The notes under the pieces are model-generated. The model saw only the letters and a program-made list of their open reading frames with translations. It was not told where the DNA came from and did not search any database. The position numbers and the translations under genes were made by a program. A DNA stretch of 64,000 bases. It comes from Heloderma charlesbogerti (taxonomy: Eukaryota; Chordata; Lepidosauria; Squamata; Helodermatidae). The stretch covers positions 124,001 to 188,000 of the forward strand of contig JANEZZ010000972.1 in assembly GCA_026122225.1 (NCBI GenBank), given 5' to 3'. Shown piece by piece: positions 10,106 to 19,500 of this stretch (its first letter is position 1; each line of letters starts with the position of its first letter).

Positions 10106-11045
10106 GGGAGCAATCCTATGACTGCCAGAGAGTGGCTAGACGGCCATAGGATATCTGGTTTTCTGGAAACCAACCTCCCCCCACTTCTGTGCTGCCTTGG
10201 AGGCAGTGCGGAACAGGCCTGTGCTCCGTGCTTGCAAGAGGCACACAGAGTGGCTGAAAAGGGGCATTCCAGGAGGCATTCCGGGGCAGGGAGGATGGAA
10301 ATGCCTGTACAACACATTCAATGTGCCATACAGCAGCCTCTTCCCCCGCTCAGCCCTCCTACAGCTAGACAGCTGCAATTGGCTTTCTAGTCAAAAATGC
10401 AGTGCAGGAGAAGCACGGAGGGAATGATCCCCTCCGTGCTTCTCCTGCCCCTGTCAAGGGCTCCTTGGAGGCCTCTCTCAGTCTAATCCAGTAGCCAAGT
10501 CCAGACACAGACAAAGGGATTCTTTTCAAAGCTTTATTCCTCTTTTACAAATTAAGAACTCTACTGTTAGCAACTAGATACGAGCAGCAGAGTACCTATG
10601 CCCTAAGTTGGAACAGTTGGTCCCTGTTTGAAGGAGAATCACTGGCAGACCCTGAACTTATGGGCTAGGGAGCGTCCCTCCCCTTTTCCCTTGGATCCTC
10701 TGGGTGCAACCGTTGTTTGCGCGCCAACCGGGCACTACACCTCCTTTCCACGCCCTCCATTTGGCGCCGCTCCCTGCGTCGGCGTCGCACGTCCAGCAAG
10801 TCTGCTTCCTGCGCTCTCTCAGTCCCGGGACTATCTATGCTAGGAATGCCGGTGGGAGGAATCTCTGTCAGCTGTTGGACCTGGGAAGGATGAGCGCGCT
10901 CCTCTCCCAGGAGCGGCTGCTCTTCCTCAGAATCAGAACTACTCTGGGATTCTATGGGCTCAGTGTCCACCCTGACATCCCTGCATTGGATAGGCAGTCG
11001 CCTCCGAGTTCAGAGGCAGTGACCTATCTGAATAGGATTGTGCCC
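10106..11045. mobile_element. GGGAGCAATCC-family DNA element, interrupted by an LTR
   Basis: It begins GGGAGCAATCCTATG and ends ATAGGATTGTGCCC, then TAAG. Removing the LTR (10452-10976) leaves about 415 bp, close to the other copies at 7324-7771 and 46553-46975. The left subterminal part folds back on itself (CCTATG..CATAGG). Confidence 0.75.
10452..10976 (-). mobile_element. Solo LTR, Ty3/gypsy-like
   Basis: On the minus strand it runs TGTCAGGGTGGAC... to ...CCCTTGACA, and it aligns end to end with the LTR at 41916-42451. An AATAAAGC signal on the minus strand (near 10525) marks the R region. An arginine-rich frame (10970 down to 10665) is shared in part with the other LTR. No internal gag or pol is present, so it is a solo LTR left by recombination. 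Flanks GCCCC and TCCCT agree only at the central CCC. The assignment to gypsy is inference from the TG..CA ends and general layout. Confidence 0.75.
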
Positions 11046-11069
11046 TAAGTAGCATTTGTAGATGGCTGG

Positions 11070-11262
11070 TTGGCATATAACATGGGATCTACCATGCTGA
11101 ACCTAGCCAATCGGCTGTGCATTGTGGCCATCAGGTACTTGACAGTCTCCTTGGTTTTGGACTCTGAGGCAGGGAGCAAAGACTGGACGTTTATCCTAGG
11201 GGTAACCATGTTTGTCTGTTGCAATAAAAACAGGAGAGATCTTGCAACATCTTAAAGACTAA
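11070..11262. repeat. Repeat fragment with 'ACATCTTAAAGACTAA' end
   Basis: The 3' part (TAACCATGTTTGTCTGTTGC, then CTTAAAGACTAA) matches a 3'-end phrase common in reptile repeats. The rest is not recognised. Confidence 0.4.
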
Positions 11263-11601
11263 AAGATTGAAGCAGCAGAAGAGTCCACTTCTTCAGAAAA
11301 AAACCCATGGGAGGAACAACCCCATGATGTCTTCCCTGGGCAGAAGTCTGGGAAGCCAAGGATGCTGTTGTCTAAAGGCTGCTGGAGAGATGGTTGTGCA
11401 ATGAAAGATGGGGTACTTACACACACTCCTTGGCCATCTGATAAGTAAGGCAGGAACAAGAATCCAGAAACCAAGCCATGTGAATTTCTCTGAAATTTTT
11501 AGTGCTGTGCCGAAAGTTTCTTTCACATTTTTTTATCTTTCTCATTCAGTTTTATAAAAGAGAAATTGCGTTTGCAAAGAAATGCAATGGAGGAAAAAAA
11601 A

Positions 11602-12469
11602 TAGGGATGTACGAAAGTCACTCACCTTTTCGTGGATTCTGTTCGTGGGGGGGGAGGTGCTCCATCCCTCTACCTGGAATCCTCGATGGGGGGGAGGCGA
11701 TCTGGTCCTCCCCCCCGGAATCCTCGATGGCCAGCTCTGCTCCGCAGCGGCTCCGCAGAGCAGCCAGCCAGGCCAGGGCCGTCCGCAGCTGGATGTCCAG
11801 CCCTGGACTGGCTGGTGCAGATGCAAATGGCGGCTGCCTAGTGGCCACCATTTGCATCCAGCCAGGGAGCCATGGTAGGCTACGTAAGTCTTTACGTAGC
11901 CTATCAGGTCTGGGTTAAAAAAAAAAAAAAACGGCGGACGCAAATGGCGGCTACGGCAGCCGCCATTTGCATTCCTTAGTTTTCGCCGCTTTAGTCTACG
12001 TAAATATTTATGTAGACTATTACGGCAGAAAAAAAGGGCAATGCAAATAGCGTAGTGGGCGCTATTTGCGTTCCCCCTTTTTTTCAGCGTAATAGTCTAC
12101 GTAAATATTTACGTAGACTAAAACAGCGAAAAATAAGGAACGCAAATGGCGGCGGCTGTAGCTACCACCATTTGCATACGCCTTTTTTTTTTACCCAGAC
12201 GTGATAGGCTACGTAAAGACTTATGTAGCCTATCACGGCAAAGACCAGACTGCAAATGGCGGCCGCAGCAGCCGGTCGAAAGACCACCCGCCGCCGAAGC
12301 CGCTGCTGAAGCCACCGCTGTCCAGAACATCCGCCCCAGGTACGTTTTGTCCCGGGGGGGATCCGTGGGGGGGCGGGGGGGCAGGCCATTCTGCCATGGA
12401 TTTCGGGGGGCCGAATGCTAGTGCATTTGGCCTCACTGAAATCCGTGGTGGAATTCTCCGCCATCCCTA
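11602..12469 (+). mobile_element. Palindrome-array hAT family, copy A
   Basis: It starts TAGGGATG and ends CATCCCTA. The flanks are AAAAAAAA on both sides (11594-11601, 12470-12477), an exact 8-bp target duplication although a low-complexity one. Four palindromes lie at 11873-11906, 11992-12019, 12093-12120 (a perfect 28-mer, TAGTCTACGTAAAT and its complement) and 12201-12236. Between them are CAAATGGCGGC modules in inverted pairs. Donor-like AAG|GTGAGT (minus, 11620-11626) and CAG|GTACGT (plus, 12337-12345) face outward. A GC hairpin (GGGCCGAATGC..GCATTTGGCC) lies at 12407-12432. No transposase is encoded. CpG and GC content are far above the flanks. Confidence 0.9.
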
Positions 12470-12727
12470 AAAAAAAATGGAGACATTCTCATGGCCTGGG
12501 TTCAGTGTTCTTGTGCTTACCTAACTCTTGAGGTGGCCAAGGAGTGCATGCAAATGTGCTGTCTATCACTATGCAAACACTTCCTCAGCTTCCCACACTA
12601 CAATTAAAGCCCAGGGGAGGACATTATGAGGTCGTTCCTCCCATAGGGCTTTTTCTGAAGAAGTGGACACTTCTGCTGCTTCAATCTGTTAGTTTTAGTT
12701 GTTGCAAGGTTTTACCTTGCCTATGAG

Positions 12728-13214
12728 TAGGGATGTCACGAGAGTCCATTGGGGGGCTCAAGTTTGGTGGGTTCCTACCACTTCAGCCCCCTGGAGGCCA
12801 GTCCACGACTTTCTGCTCTTGCCCTACTCAGCACTGCTCTTGCCCAACTCTGTGGTGGCCCCTGCTCCTTGCCCGATCAGCAACAGCAGGATGGGAAGCC
12901 TTCCCATCCTGCCTCTGAGAGCAACTGCACCTCTCTCTGCCAGGACTCGGCAGAGGGGGCACAGTTGCTCTGGGCAGTGGTGGAGACAGCAGGATGGGAA
13001 GCAAGAGGGAAGCAGTGCTTCCCTCTCACTTCCCATCCTGCCACTGAGAGCAACTGCACCCCTCTCTGCCGGTTGTTCTGGGCAGTGGCGGTGCTCGCTG
13101 GGCCCATGTGAGCCACCAGCTGGCTCACGTCCCAGCACAAGCTGGGTCTGGCAATGGGCAGGGATCCAGCAAGCAGGTCACGGGGCAGACTCAGGTGAGT
13201 TCACACAACCCTAC
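12728..13214. mobile_element. hAT-like element (TAGGGATGTCACGAG..CAACCCTA)
   Basis: The flanks CCTATGAG and CTTATAAG agree at 6 of 8 bases, consistent with an old 8-bp duplication. The surrounding TAG.GCTGTGC element resumes directly on the far side. The interior holds a repeated block ('CCCATCCTGCC.CTGAGAGC', then 'AACTGCACC.CTCTCTGCC'). Confidence 0.75.
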
Positions 13215-14017
13215 TTATAAGGTGTCTGAGGAGTGTGCCTGACTGATCTGTCTGTCATTGTAGAATAATATCTGTGGCAGCGTTTAGCCTTCTCTGCTTC
13301 CTACACTTCCATGAAAGCCCTCACGAGGAAGACATCATGAGGCAATGCCTCCCATGGGGTTTTTTCAGATCAGAAAGTGCAGGCAGCCTGGGAGGCTGCA
13401 AAGTAATGGAGAGATGTAGAATTGAAAGAAAAAGCACACACTGCCCTCTTGGCCACGACCAATTTTTCTCCATCGTTGTTGTGGTGGCCTCTCTCGCCCC
13501 ACTCCCCCCCACACACATACACTATGCCCTTGAATGACACTAGGTATGGGGCATGGTGAAAGATGTACAATGGTGACCAGGCTGCCCACACATCTGCTGA
13601 TGTTGCCACTTGCAGTGGCAGCACAAGAACAAAACCCTGAGCAAAAAAGAAAGAATCTGTGCTACATCCACTGCGGATGGTCAGCTGTACCTCTGAGAAA
13701 CCTAGAATTTCTCCTTCCCCTGGAGAAATTCAGTGAAATTGTCCCCACGATGACTCTGCCCACAAATAGGGTGGAGAACATCAAGAGGACATCTGCACAC
13801 CACCCTAGAAGTTTTCTTCACCTTTGAATTTCTTTTCAAAAGCAATTTCTTTTCTATCAAATTGAATGAGAATGTGGAAGAAAAAATGTGGAAGAAATTT
13901 TGGGGCAATAATTTCCCCCCCTTCTTGCCATTTTCCTACATAGACAGTCCTTCATACTTCTCTATCCATGTTCCCTTTGTTCTTTCCCATCCCTCACTAT
14001 CCATCTGTGTTATCTAC

Positions 14018-14100
14018 CAATGCAATCCTATACACACTGACCTGGCAGAAAGCACCGTTGAACTCACTGGGACTTACTTCCAAGGATACATGGATCGAGC
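14018..14100. repeat. Fragment of CAATCCTAT / 'CACTGGGACTTACT' repeat
   Basis: 'TGCAATCCTATACACACTGA' followed by 'AACTCACTGGGACTTACTTC' is a combination seen repeatedly in squamate DNA. Related phrases occur at 25430-25445, 33240-33290 and 49130-49200. Confidence 0.5.
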
Positions 14101-14404
14101 TGATGGTCTTCTTCATCCATCTCGCAGGAGATGGTCCTTTGCGATGCTGTTTTGATGTTGTTGCTTTCCTATAAAGTCTAGACAAATAAAGTCATTTTAA
14201 AAAGGAAGAGATCTAGAAGGCCAGATCTTGTGTTTTGGCTCACAAAGACTGTAGGGGGTTTGTATGCATCAAACTGATCAAGAGGATCGGGACAGGAAAT
14301 TTCCACTTTTTTATTCATTTCAGGATTTAGATTAGAGCAGAGGATGGTTCTTTCCCATTGCAGGTGGTCTGCCCACCAGCTTGGCATCGGTTTCCCTCTG
14401 CAGG

Positions 14405-15130
14405 GCATCAACATTAGCTGATTATTTTTTTTCTGTGCTTTGTTTTTTTGGTGAAATGACTAATTAGCAACAGCCTCTCACCCCTTTGCAGGATAACAGA
14501 TTGAAACACAAAACAAGGATGTCGCAGGAGTGAGATTGGGCACACCTCGATTTCACCTACCCAATTTTAACGGGGAATTGGCTCCCTATTTGTTCTAGCC
14601 CATTGGCCGGCCTACTCCTGTTCATTGTTCTCCACCAAAAAAAAAAAAGAGGGAGAGGGTCTAGCTGGCCACAACAGGCCTGTAATGGATTTAGCTGCAT
14701 AGGTAAATCTAAATTGAGGTCAGTTAGGGACACAACTCAATTAAGAACTGCTTTCCAAAGTCAGAGAAAAGGAACGTTACGGGGTTTCAGGATGTTCCCC
14801 AAACAGCTGTCTCTTGCTCGAAGGAGTTATCGGCGGCGCCTTCCATTGGCAAACTGACGCCATATACTGTCTGAAGGCCACGGGGAACAATCTTTGCAAG
14901 AAAAGGATATTAATATACTCCATGTACCTTCTTGGCTTAACTTAGCACAATTGAATTACTTTGCTTTTGTAATGTAAAACAGTTCTCGGTTGCCGAATTA
15001 CAAAGTTCCCCTTCGGCTCGGCTGTTTGAGTAAATTAAATGATAAGGTAAAGGGGGTAAAGGAAATAAAATAAGGTCATGCGTTTCAAAAGAATGAAAAT
15101 GACAAAGCAGAAACAATCAGAGCCCTAACT
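14405..15130. other. Repeat-poor island, candidate conserved non-coding DNA
   Basis: About 700 bp show no element ends, SINE boxes or low-complexity DNA apart from one A run near 14637. AT-rich homeobox-like words (TAATTAGC, TTAATTAAG-type) are frequent. No coding frame is convincing. Constraint is inferred only from the lack of repeats in an otherwise repeat-dense window. Confidence 0.35.
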
Positions 15131-15261
15131 GAGGAATCGGTGTGGGGGCGGGGGATGAGAGAAGCAGCCATGTTTAGTAGCCATCTTTGACAGAGAGAGG
15201 ACATTCAGCTAGGTAAGGAAACTGAATTATGCATTAATCTTGTAAATGTTATGTTATAGGT

Positions 15262-15296
15262 CTCTGCCTGCCTGCCTGCCTGCTTGCCTGCCTTTT
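15262..15296. repeat. (CCTG)n microsatellite
   Basis: About eight CCTG/CTTG tetramers. Confidence 0.9.
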
Positions 15297-15364
15297 CAAC
15301 CCTAATAGGAACCACTGAGATACCTCCCACCCCCCATTTCTCCAACAGCATGGATGCACTAGGC

Positions 15365-16313
15365 CAGGAGTGGCCAACTTGCGACCTTCCAGATGGCGCT
15401 GAACTGCAACTTCCATCAGCCCTCGCCAATCTAGCTAGGGATGTATGAAAATCACTTACCTGTTCGCGGATTATGTTGATGGTGGGGGGAGGTGTTCCGT
15501 CCCTCCCCCCGGAATCCTGGCCGGGCAGCTCCGCTCTGCAGGGATTCTGTGAAGCCGCCAGCCGGCTCCGCCAGCAGCCGGACATCCGGCCGCTGGCTAG
15601 CAGGGACGCAAATGGCGGCGGCCGTAGCCGCCGCCGTTTGCGTCCCTGCAGTCAGCCGTGATAGGCTACGTAAATGTTTACGTAGCCTATCACATCTGAC
15701 TTTTAAAAAAAAACAACTACAACAGCGCGCGTACGCAAATGGTGGCGGCCATGGCTGCCGCCATTTGCATTCCTTATTTTGGCACGACTTAGTCTACGTC
15801 AAGATTTACGTAGACTAAGACGGCGAAAATAAGGGGAACGCAAATAGCGTAGCGGCCACCATTTGCGTACGCGTGGGTTTTTTTTAAAAAAAGTCAGACG
15901 TGATAGGCTACGTAAACATTTATGTAGCCTATCACGGGTTTTTTTAAAAAACCTAGCCGTGATAGGCTACGTAAATCTTTATGTAGCCTATCACGTCTTT
16001 TTTTCTTTTTTAAACTGGAAATGGTGGCGGCGGCGGCAGCCGGTCGGAAGACCGGCCGCCGCAGCCACCGCCTCCGCCGCCGAACGGCCGCCACCGCCAC
16101 CCGGAAGATCCGCCCCAGGTAAGTCTCGTCCCAGGCGGGGGCGGGGGGGCAGGCCGTTCTGCCACCAATTTCGGGGGGCCGAATGCGCTGGCATTCGGCC
16201 TCCCCGAGATCCATGGCGGAATTCTCTGACATCCCTAAATCTAGTCAATGGTGAGAGATGTTGGGAGCTGCAGCCCAACAACATCTGGAGGGCCATAAAG
16301 TTGCCCAGCCCTG
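15365..16313. mobile_element. Palindromic hAT MITE (CAGGAGTGG..GCCCTG), split by copy B
   Basis: The left half (15365-15435) and right half (16238-16313) form one MITE of the 8238-8368 family. The flanks CACTAGGC and CACTATTT share the first five bases. The palindrome-array hAT copy B inserted into its middle. Confidence 0.75.
15436..16237 (+). mobile_element. Palindrome-array hAT family, copy B
   Basis: TAGGGATG and CATCCCTA ends are flanked by AATCTAGC (15428-15435) and AATCTAGT (16238-16245), a 7/8 target duplication. Four palindromes lie at 15658-15693, 15788-15819, 15900-15935 and 15959-15994; the second is the GTCTACGT subtype, the others the GGCTACGT subtype. GC-rich CAAATGGCGGC modules flank them. 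Outward donor-like CAG|GTAAGT motifs occur at 15454-15462 (minus) and 16116-16124 (plus). A terminal-proximal hairpin GGCCGAATGC..GCATTCGGCC lies at 16177-16200. No protein is encoded. Confidence 0.92.
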
Positions 16314-16324
16314 CACTATTTCTG

Positions 16325-16712
16325 TATTATTGATTTGTGTTGCATTTATATCCCGCCTTTCCTCCAAGGAGCCCAGGTACACGATCCTCCTCCTCCTCCA
16401 TTTTCTCCTCACAGCAACTCTCATAGAATCATAGAAGCATAGAATAGTAGGGTTGGAAGGGGCCTACAAGGCCATAGAGTCCAACCCCCTGCTCAATGCA
16501 GGAATCAGAGCATCCCTGACAGATGGCTGTCCAGCCTCGTCTTGAACGCCTCCAGTGTGGAAGAGCCCACCACCTCCCTAGGTAACTCTGTGAGGTAGGT
16601 TTGGCTAAGAGCCAGCCACTGGCCCAAAGTCACCCAATGACCTTCATGGATGAGTGGGGACTAGAACCCAGGTCTCCTGAGTCCCAGTCCAACACTCTGA
16701 CCACTACACCAC
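16325..16712 (-). mobile_element. Sauria-type SINE, interrupted by CR1
   Basis: Read on the minus strand, the tRNA-like head starts GAGCCAGTGTGGTGTAGTGG with A box TGGTGTAGTGG and B-box-like GGTTCTAGTCC. The body follows ('GGTGACTTTGGGCCAGTGGC'), then the tail 'GGCGGGATATAAATGCAAC'. A CR1 3' end splits the body at 16422-16583. Sauria SINEs are squamate-specific and carry a BovB-type tail (established knowledge). Confidence 0.85.
16422..16583 (-). mobile_element. CR1 LINE 3' end
   Basis: CATAGAATCATAGA at the left is the reverse complement of the CR1 3' octamer-type terminus. 'GGTTGGAAGGGGCCTACAAG' and 'CTGACAGATGGCTGTCCAGC' are its usual 3' UTR and ORF2 end. The flanks duplicate AACTCT (16416-16421, 16584-16589), which marks the insertion into the SINE exactly. 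Confidence 0.9.
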
Positions 16713-16999
16713 ACTGGCTCTCTACTGCCAATCACCCCTCTGTTAGGGCACATCTGCACTGTGGGCTTAATCCAGCCTTAACTGTCATCCCTTCCCTTTC
16801 CTCCAAAGCATCCTGGGAACTGTAGTTCTGAGAGGGTGGTAGATATCCTTTACAGCCTTACCAGACTATGTGCCAATGTGCCATCTCTGTGCATAGGCAC
16901 CGAGTGGCTACTGCCTGTGATGACACTGATGATGAGCTTCACTTGCCCCACCTCCTGTTGCCCATGCCGTCTTCTCTTCTTATCAACTCAGATGGCTTT

Positions 17000-17255
17000 C
17001 ATAGACTGTTGGGTGAATTCATGAAGGGTCAAGCTATCCACAGCTACTAGTCACAATGGCTATATGCTACCTCCAGGATCAGAGGCACCATGGTTCTGAA
17101 GGCCATTCACTGGGGAACAGTAGCAGGACAGGACCACTGTGTCCTCCTTGTGGGCTTCCCAGAAGTATCTGGGTGGCCACTCTGTGAACTACAGTGCTGG
17201 ATTAGATGGGCCATTAGTCTGATCTAGCAGGGCTGTTCTTATGCCACTGCAGCAT
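17000..17255 (+). mobile_element. CR1-like LINE 3' end
   Basis: 'AGATGGCTTTCATAGAC', then 'ATGCTACCTCCAGGATCAGA', then 'GATGGGCCATTAGTCTGATC', then 'CAGGGCTGTTCTTATG' is the plus-strand 3' end of the LINE family seen reversed at 2529-2880. Confidence 0.75.
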
Positions 17256-17439
17256 CGGGCTGGAGTGAGTCACAAGTTGGATATCTCCCAGCAGAGAACT
17301 TGCTCCAAGAAAATCCAGCATTCAACTGAGACTAAAGATATATGAGAATTTTCAATTTGCTGACAAAACATGCAAGCATGCCCTGTTCGAAGCCCCAAAT
17401 GTGAGTACAAGCCATGTTCACAAATTACCAGACATTTCT

Positions 17440-17535
17440 GTTATTTATTTATGTATTACATTTCTATACTGCCCAACAGCCAATGCTCTCTGGGCAGTTC
17501 ACAACAATTAAAACCATAACACAACACGATAAAAC
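17440..17535 (-). mobile_element. LINE tail fragment ('CTATACTGCCCAACAGCC')
   Basis: 'TTTCTATACTGCCCAACAGC' with 'CTCTCTGGGCAGTTCACA' matches the phrase at 57485-57525 next to an L2-clade remnant, so it is probably that LINE's 3' tail. Confidence 0.55.
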
Positions 17536-17581
17536 CTAACAGATGACTTTAAAAGTTCAAAAGCAGCATGTAAAACCTGTG

Positions 17582-17912
17582 GTTACAACCCAGGTAAAGG
17601 CATGTGCTCACGTTCGATTTGAGCAGGTTTCCTCATTTGCTTTTGCACACATTTCCTAATTTGTGCAAATTTCCCCTGTAGACTGAATCAGTCCCACTTC
17701 AGTGTACAGAGGAAAGTGGTGCACAGCAGGAAATTCACACAAATGTGGGGAACTTTGCACGCATTTCACATTCAATCGCTGCTCAATGTGCAGTTTTCCC
17801 ATTCACACAGATCACAAAGCCAAACAGAAATCAGTCGCAAGATAAGCGGTGAGACGATGCTCGGAGAATCTGAGCGCTCTCGAAAAACACTCATTTGCCC
17901 ATTCCTAACTGA
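17582..17912. mobile_element. Diverged hAT-like element ending CATTCCTA
   Basis: The right end 'TTTGCCCATTCCTA' and the internal 'GTGCAAATTTCC' words resemble the other TAGGGATG-type elements. The left end is not clear. Confidence 0.35.
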
Positions 17913-18163
17913 AGCCTTTTATCCCTCTTGGGCCAGAGTACTCTTCCCAGGCTCCTCCCACTTCCAGAGGGTGGAGAATCTTAAAAGGGTAGGCCTCTGA
18001 CCTGGAGCCTAGTGTTCCATCCCAGCTTATGTGTTCCCTTCTCTGGCAAGTAGGCACTTAGGAATGTGGGTGTCCTCATGTACAGAAGGGTCAGTCCCTC
18101 AGGCAAATCTGGCTGAAAGATGTGTGTGTTTCCTCTTAGAGTTCAGTCTTCTTTGGCCTAAAG

Positions 18164-18524
18164 CAGGGGTGTTGGACCTGTTTCAGCCTGAGGGCTGGAT
18201 TCCATTTCAGAGAAGCTCTCAGGGGCCGCATTCCAGTGGTGGGTGTGGCTGAAGGTGAAAAGGGTGGGGCAAAGAATACCAGCCTATTTTAGCTTAAAGC
18301 TCTGACCACTGGTAACTAAGCTTCAGAAGAGGCATCTCAACCTTGTAAGATGGGGAGAGGGAAAGTGCACAGAAGCTAGGAAACCAGCAAACAATTGGTG
18401 GTTGGAGGAAAGGGCATGGGGCCATCTGGGAAGAGGGCATGACCATATGGGCAACCCTGGAGGGTTGGATTGGGACCCATGGTAGGCCACATTTGGCCCA
18501 GAGGCCTGAGGTTGTGCATCCCTG
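18164..18524. mobile_element. hAT-type element (CAGGGGTG..CATCCCTG)
   Basis: A 361-bp element with inverted ends CAGGGGTGTTGGACCT and AGGTTGTGCATCCCTG. The flanks GCCTAAAG and AGCTAAAG agree at 6 of 8 bases. Internal GGGCTGG.TTCCATTT and AGGGGCCGCATTCCAG blocks are present; no coding capacity. Confidence 0.8.
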
Positions 18525-18695
18525 AGCTAAAGGGTTCTGGATCTGGGTTTTGCTTGTGCTGCTGACCCTTCTTGATCCAGTTTGGTCCTCCTCCTCTTTG
18601 TCACATCCTTGGGTACTGTTGGAAGACTCATCTTATATACTAGCAGCAAATTCATTTTTCTGAGTGGGATACCTTGAGTAGCCAAAACAAAACCT

Positions 18696-18722
18696 TACAC
18701 ACACACACACACACACACACAC
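18696..18722. repeat. (CA)n microsatellite
   Basis: About 13 CA dinucleotides. Confidence 0.97.
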
Positions 18723-19002
18723 CGGTGTTGTGGGAACCTCAGAGTTTGCAGAAATGCAAACAATCTAAACGGGAGAGGGAACCTGCTTAGAGATATTTCT
18801 AAATATGTCCAGCAGTATACAAATCTAATAAAGAAATAAATAAACTCTAACAGGGGAGGCACCCAAAACAACCTCATGCAGACTGAACGTGTTCAGTGGG
18901 CATGAAATGCTGGCTGAGGGTTGAGAAGGGGGACATGGAATACTGGTGGAGGCAGGAGAGAATGGAATGTCACAGCCTGGAAAAGGGCAAGGCTGGCTGC
19001 GA

Positions 19003-19211
19003 TGGAGGCCGGTGGTTCCAAGTTTGGTGGGGCTATGAATCCATTCTGGGTTTCAGTCAGAACCAGCCAGAACTCTAAGGGAGCTATCTGAGGTGCTGAA
19101 CCCATTTTGGGGGTTGCATTCAGTGCCTTGGATAGCTCCTTTAGAGTTCTGGCTAGTTCTGACTGAAACCCAGAATGGATTCACAGAAATCAGAGCCACC
19201 AGCCTCCACTG
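19003..19211. mobile_element. Palindromic MITE (TGGAGGC.GGTGG..CCACCAGCCTCCACTG)
   Basis: The two halves are inverted: 'CCATTCTGGGTTTCAGTCAG' on the left and 'CTGACTGAAACCCAGAATGG' on the right, with a central 'GGAGCTATC..GATAGCTCC' pair. At least seven copies occur in the window (also 19978, 33544, 50385, 59398, 61305 and 62023). Confidence 0.85.
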
Positions 19212-19229
19212 ACTGGTGGGACCTTTGAA

Positions 19230-19500
19230 CAGGATCTCTCCATGCTGGAACGTTTTGTTGCAGTTCCCAATGCCACAATCAATTTGCTGTCATTTTGTGT
19301 TGCAGTTGTTACTGATGGGAGAGGGGATGTAGCCAGAACAGGAGATGACCCTGGTGCAAGTCACAGAGGTAAACATGTTGACCAGAAGGGCTTGATCCTC
19401 CAAACAAACAAACACGCAAGCAAGCAAACAAAAAACACATAACTGGAGTGCAAATGTTACAAGCCAGGAGCATGAAAGATCACATTCAGCAAAAGTGATT
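19230..19500. repeat. Duplicated segment, partner 24550-24745
   Basis: Shared blocks in the same order are 'GCATTTTGTGTTGC.GTTGTT', 'GGGCTTGATC.T.CAA', an A/C-rich run, then 'GTAAATGTTACAAGC..CATGAAA' and 'TTCAGCAAAAG'. Divergence and small indels are considerable. The family is not identified. Confidence 0.55.

Larger units (their letters stand above)
11235..13905. mobile_element. Mosaic of inverted and direct hAT copies (TAG.GCTGTGC family)
   Basis: Pieces of the element that is intact at 36247-36967 recur here in both orientations. A reverse partial copy spans 11240-11499. A forward copy starts with TAGTGCTGTGCCGAA at 11500 and continues to about 12727. Its remainder spans 13215-13806 and ends near TGCACACCACCCTA. 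A further reverse 5' piece follows at 13814-13905. Two other elements interrupt the set (11602-12469 and 12728-13214). The arms 11240-11495 and 12480-12722 are long inverted repeats of each other. Confidence 0.7.
16325..17300 (+). repeat. Direct duplication, copy 1 (partner 27793-28590)
   Basis: A Sauria SINE, a truncated palindromic repeat ('CATCCTGGGAACTGTAGTTC'), a LINE 3' end and a short unique tail ('GCAGCAT.GGGCTGGAGT') follow in the same order and with the same junctions in both copies, roughly 90% identical. Only this copy carries the CR1 insert. The shared junctions argue for duplication rather than chance co-insertion. Confidence 0.75.

Noticed and set aside
10665..10970. Independent arginine-rich gene on the minus strand
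   Set aside because: It lies wholly inside a solo LTR that recurs at 41916-42451, where the frame is only partly kept.
15658..15994. CRISPR-like array of palindromic repeats
   Set aside because: Repeats are few, unevenly spaced, sit inside elements with hAT duplications, and the genome is vertebrate.
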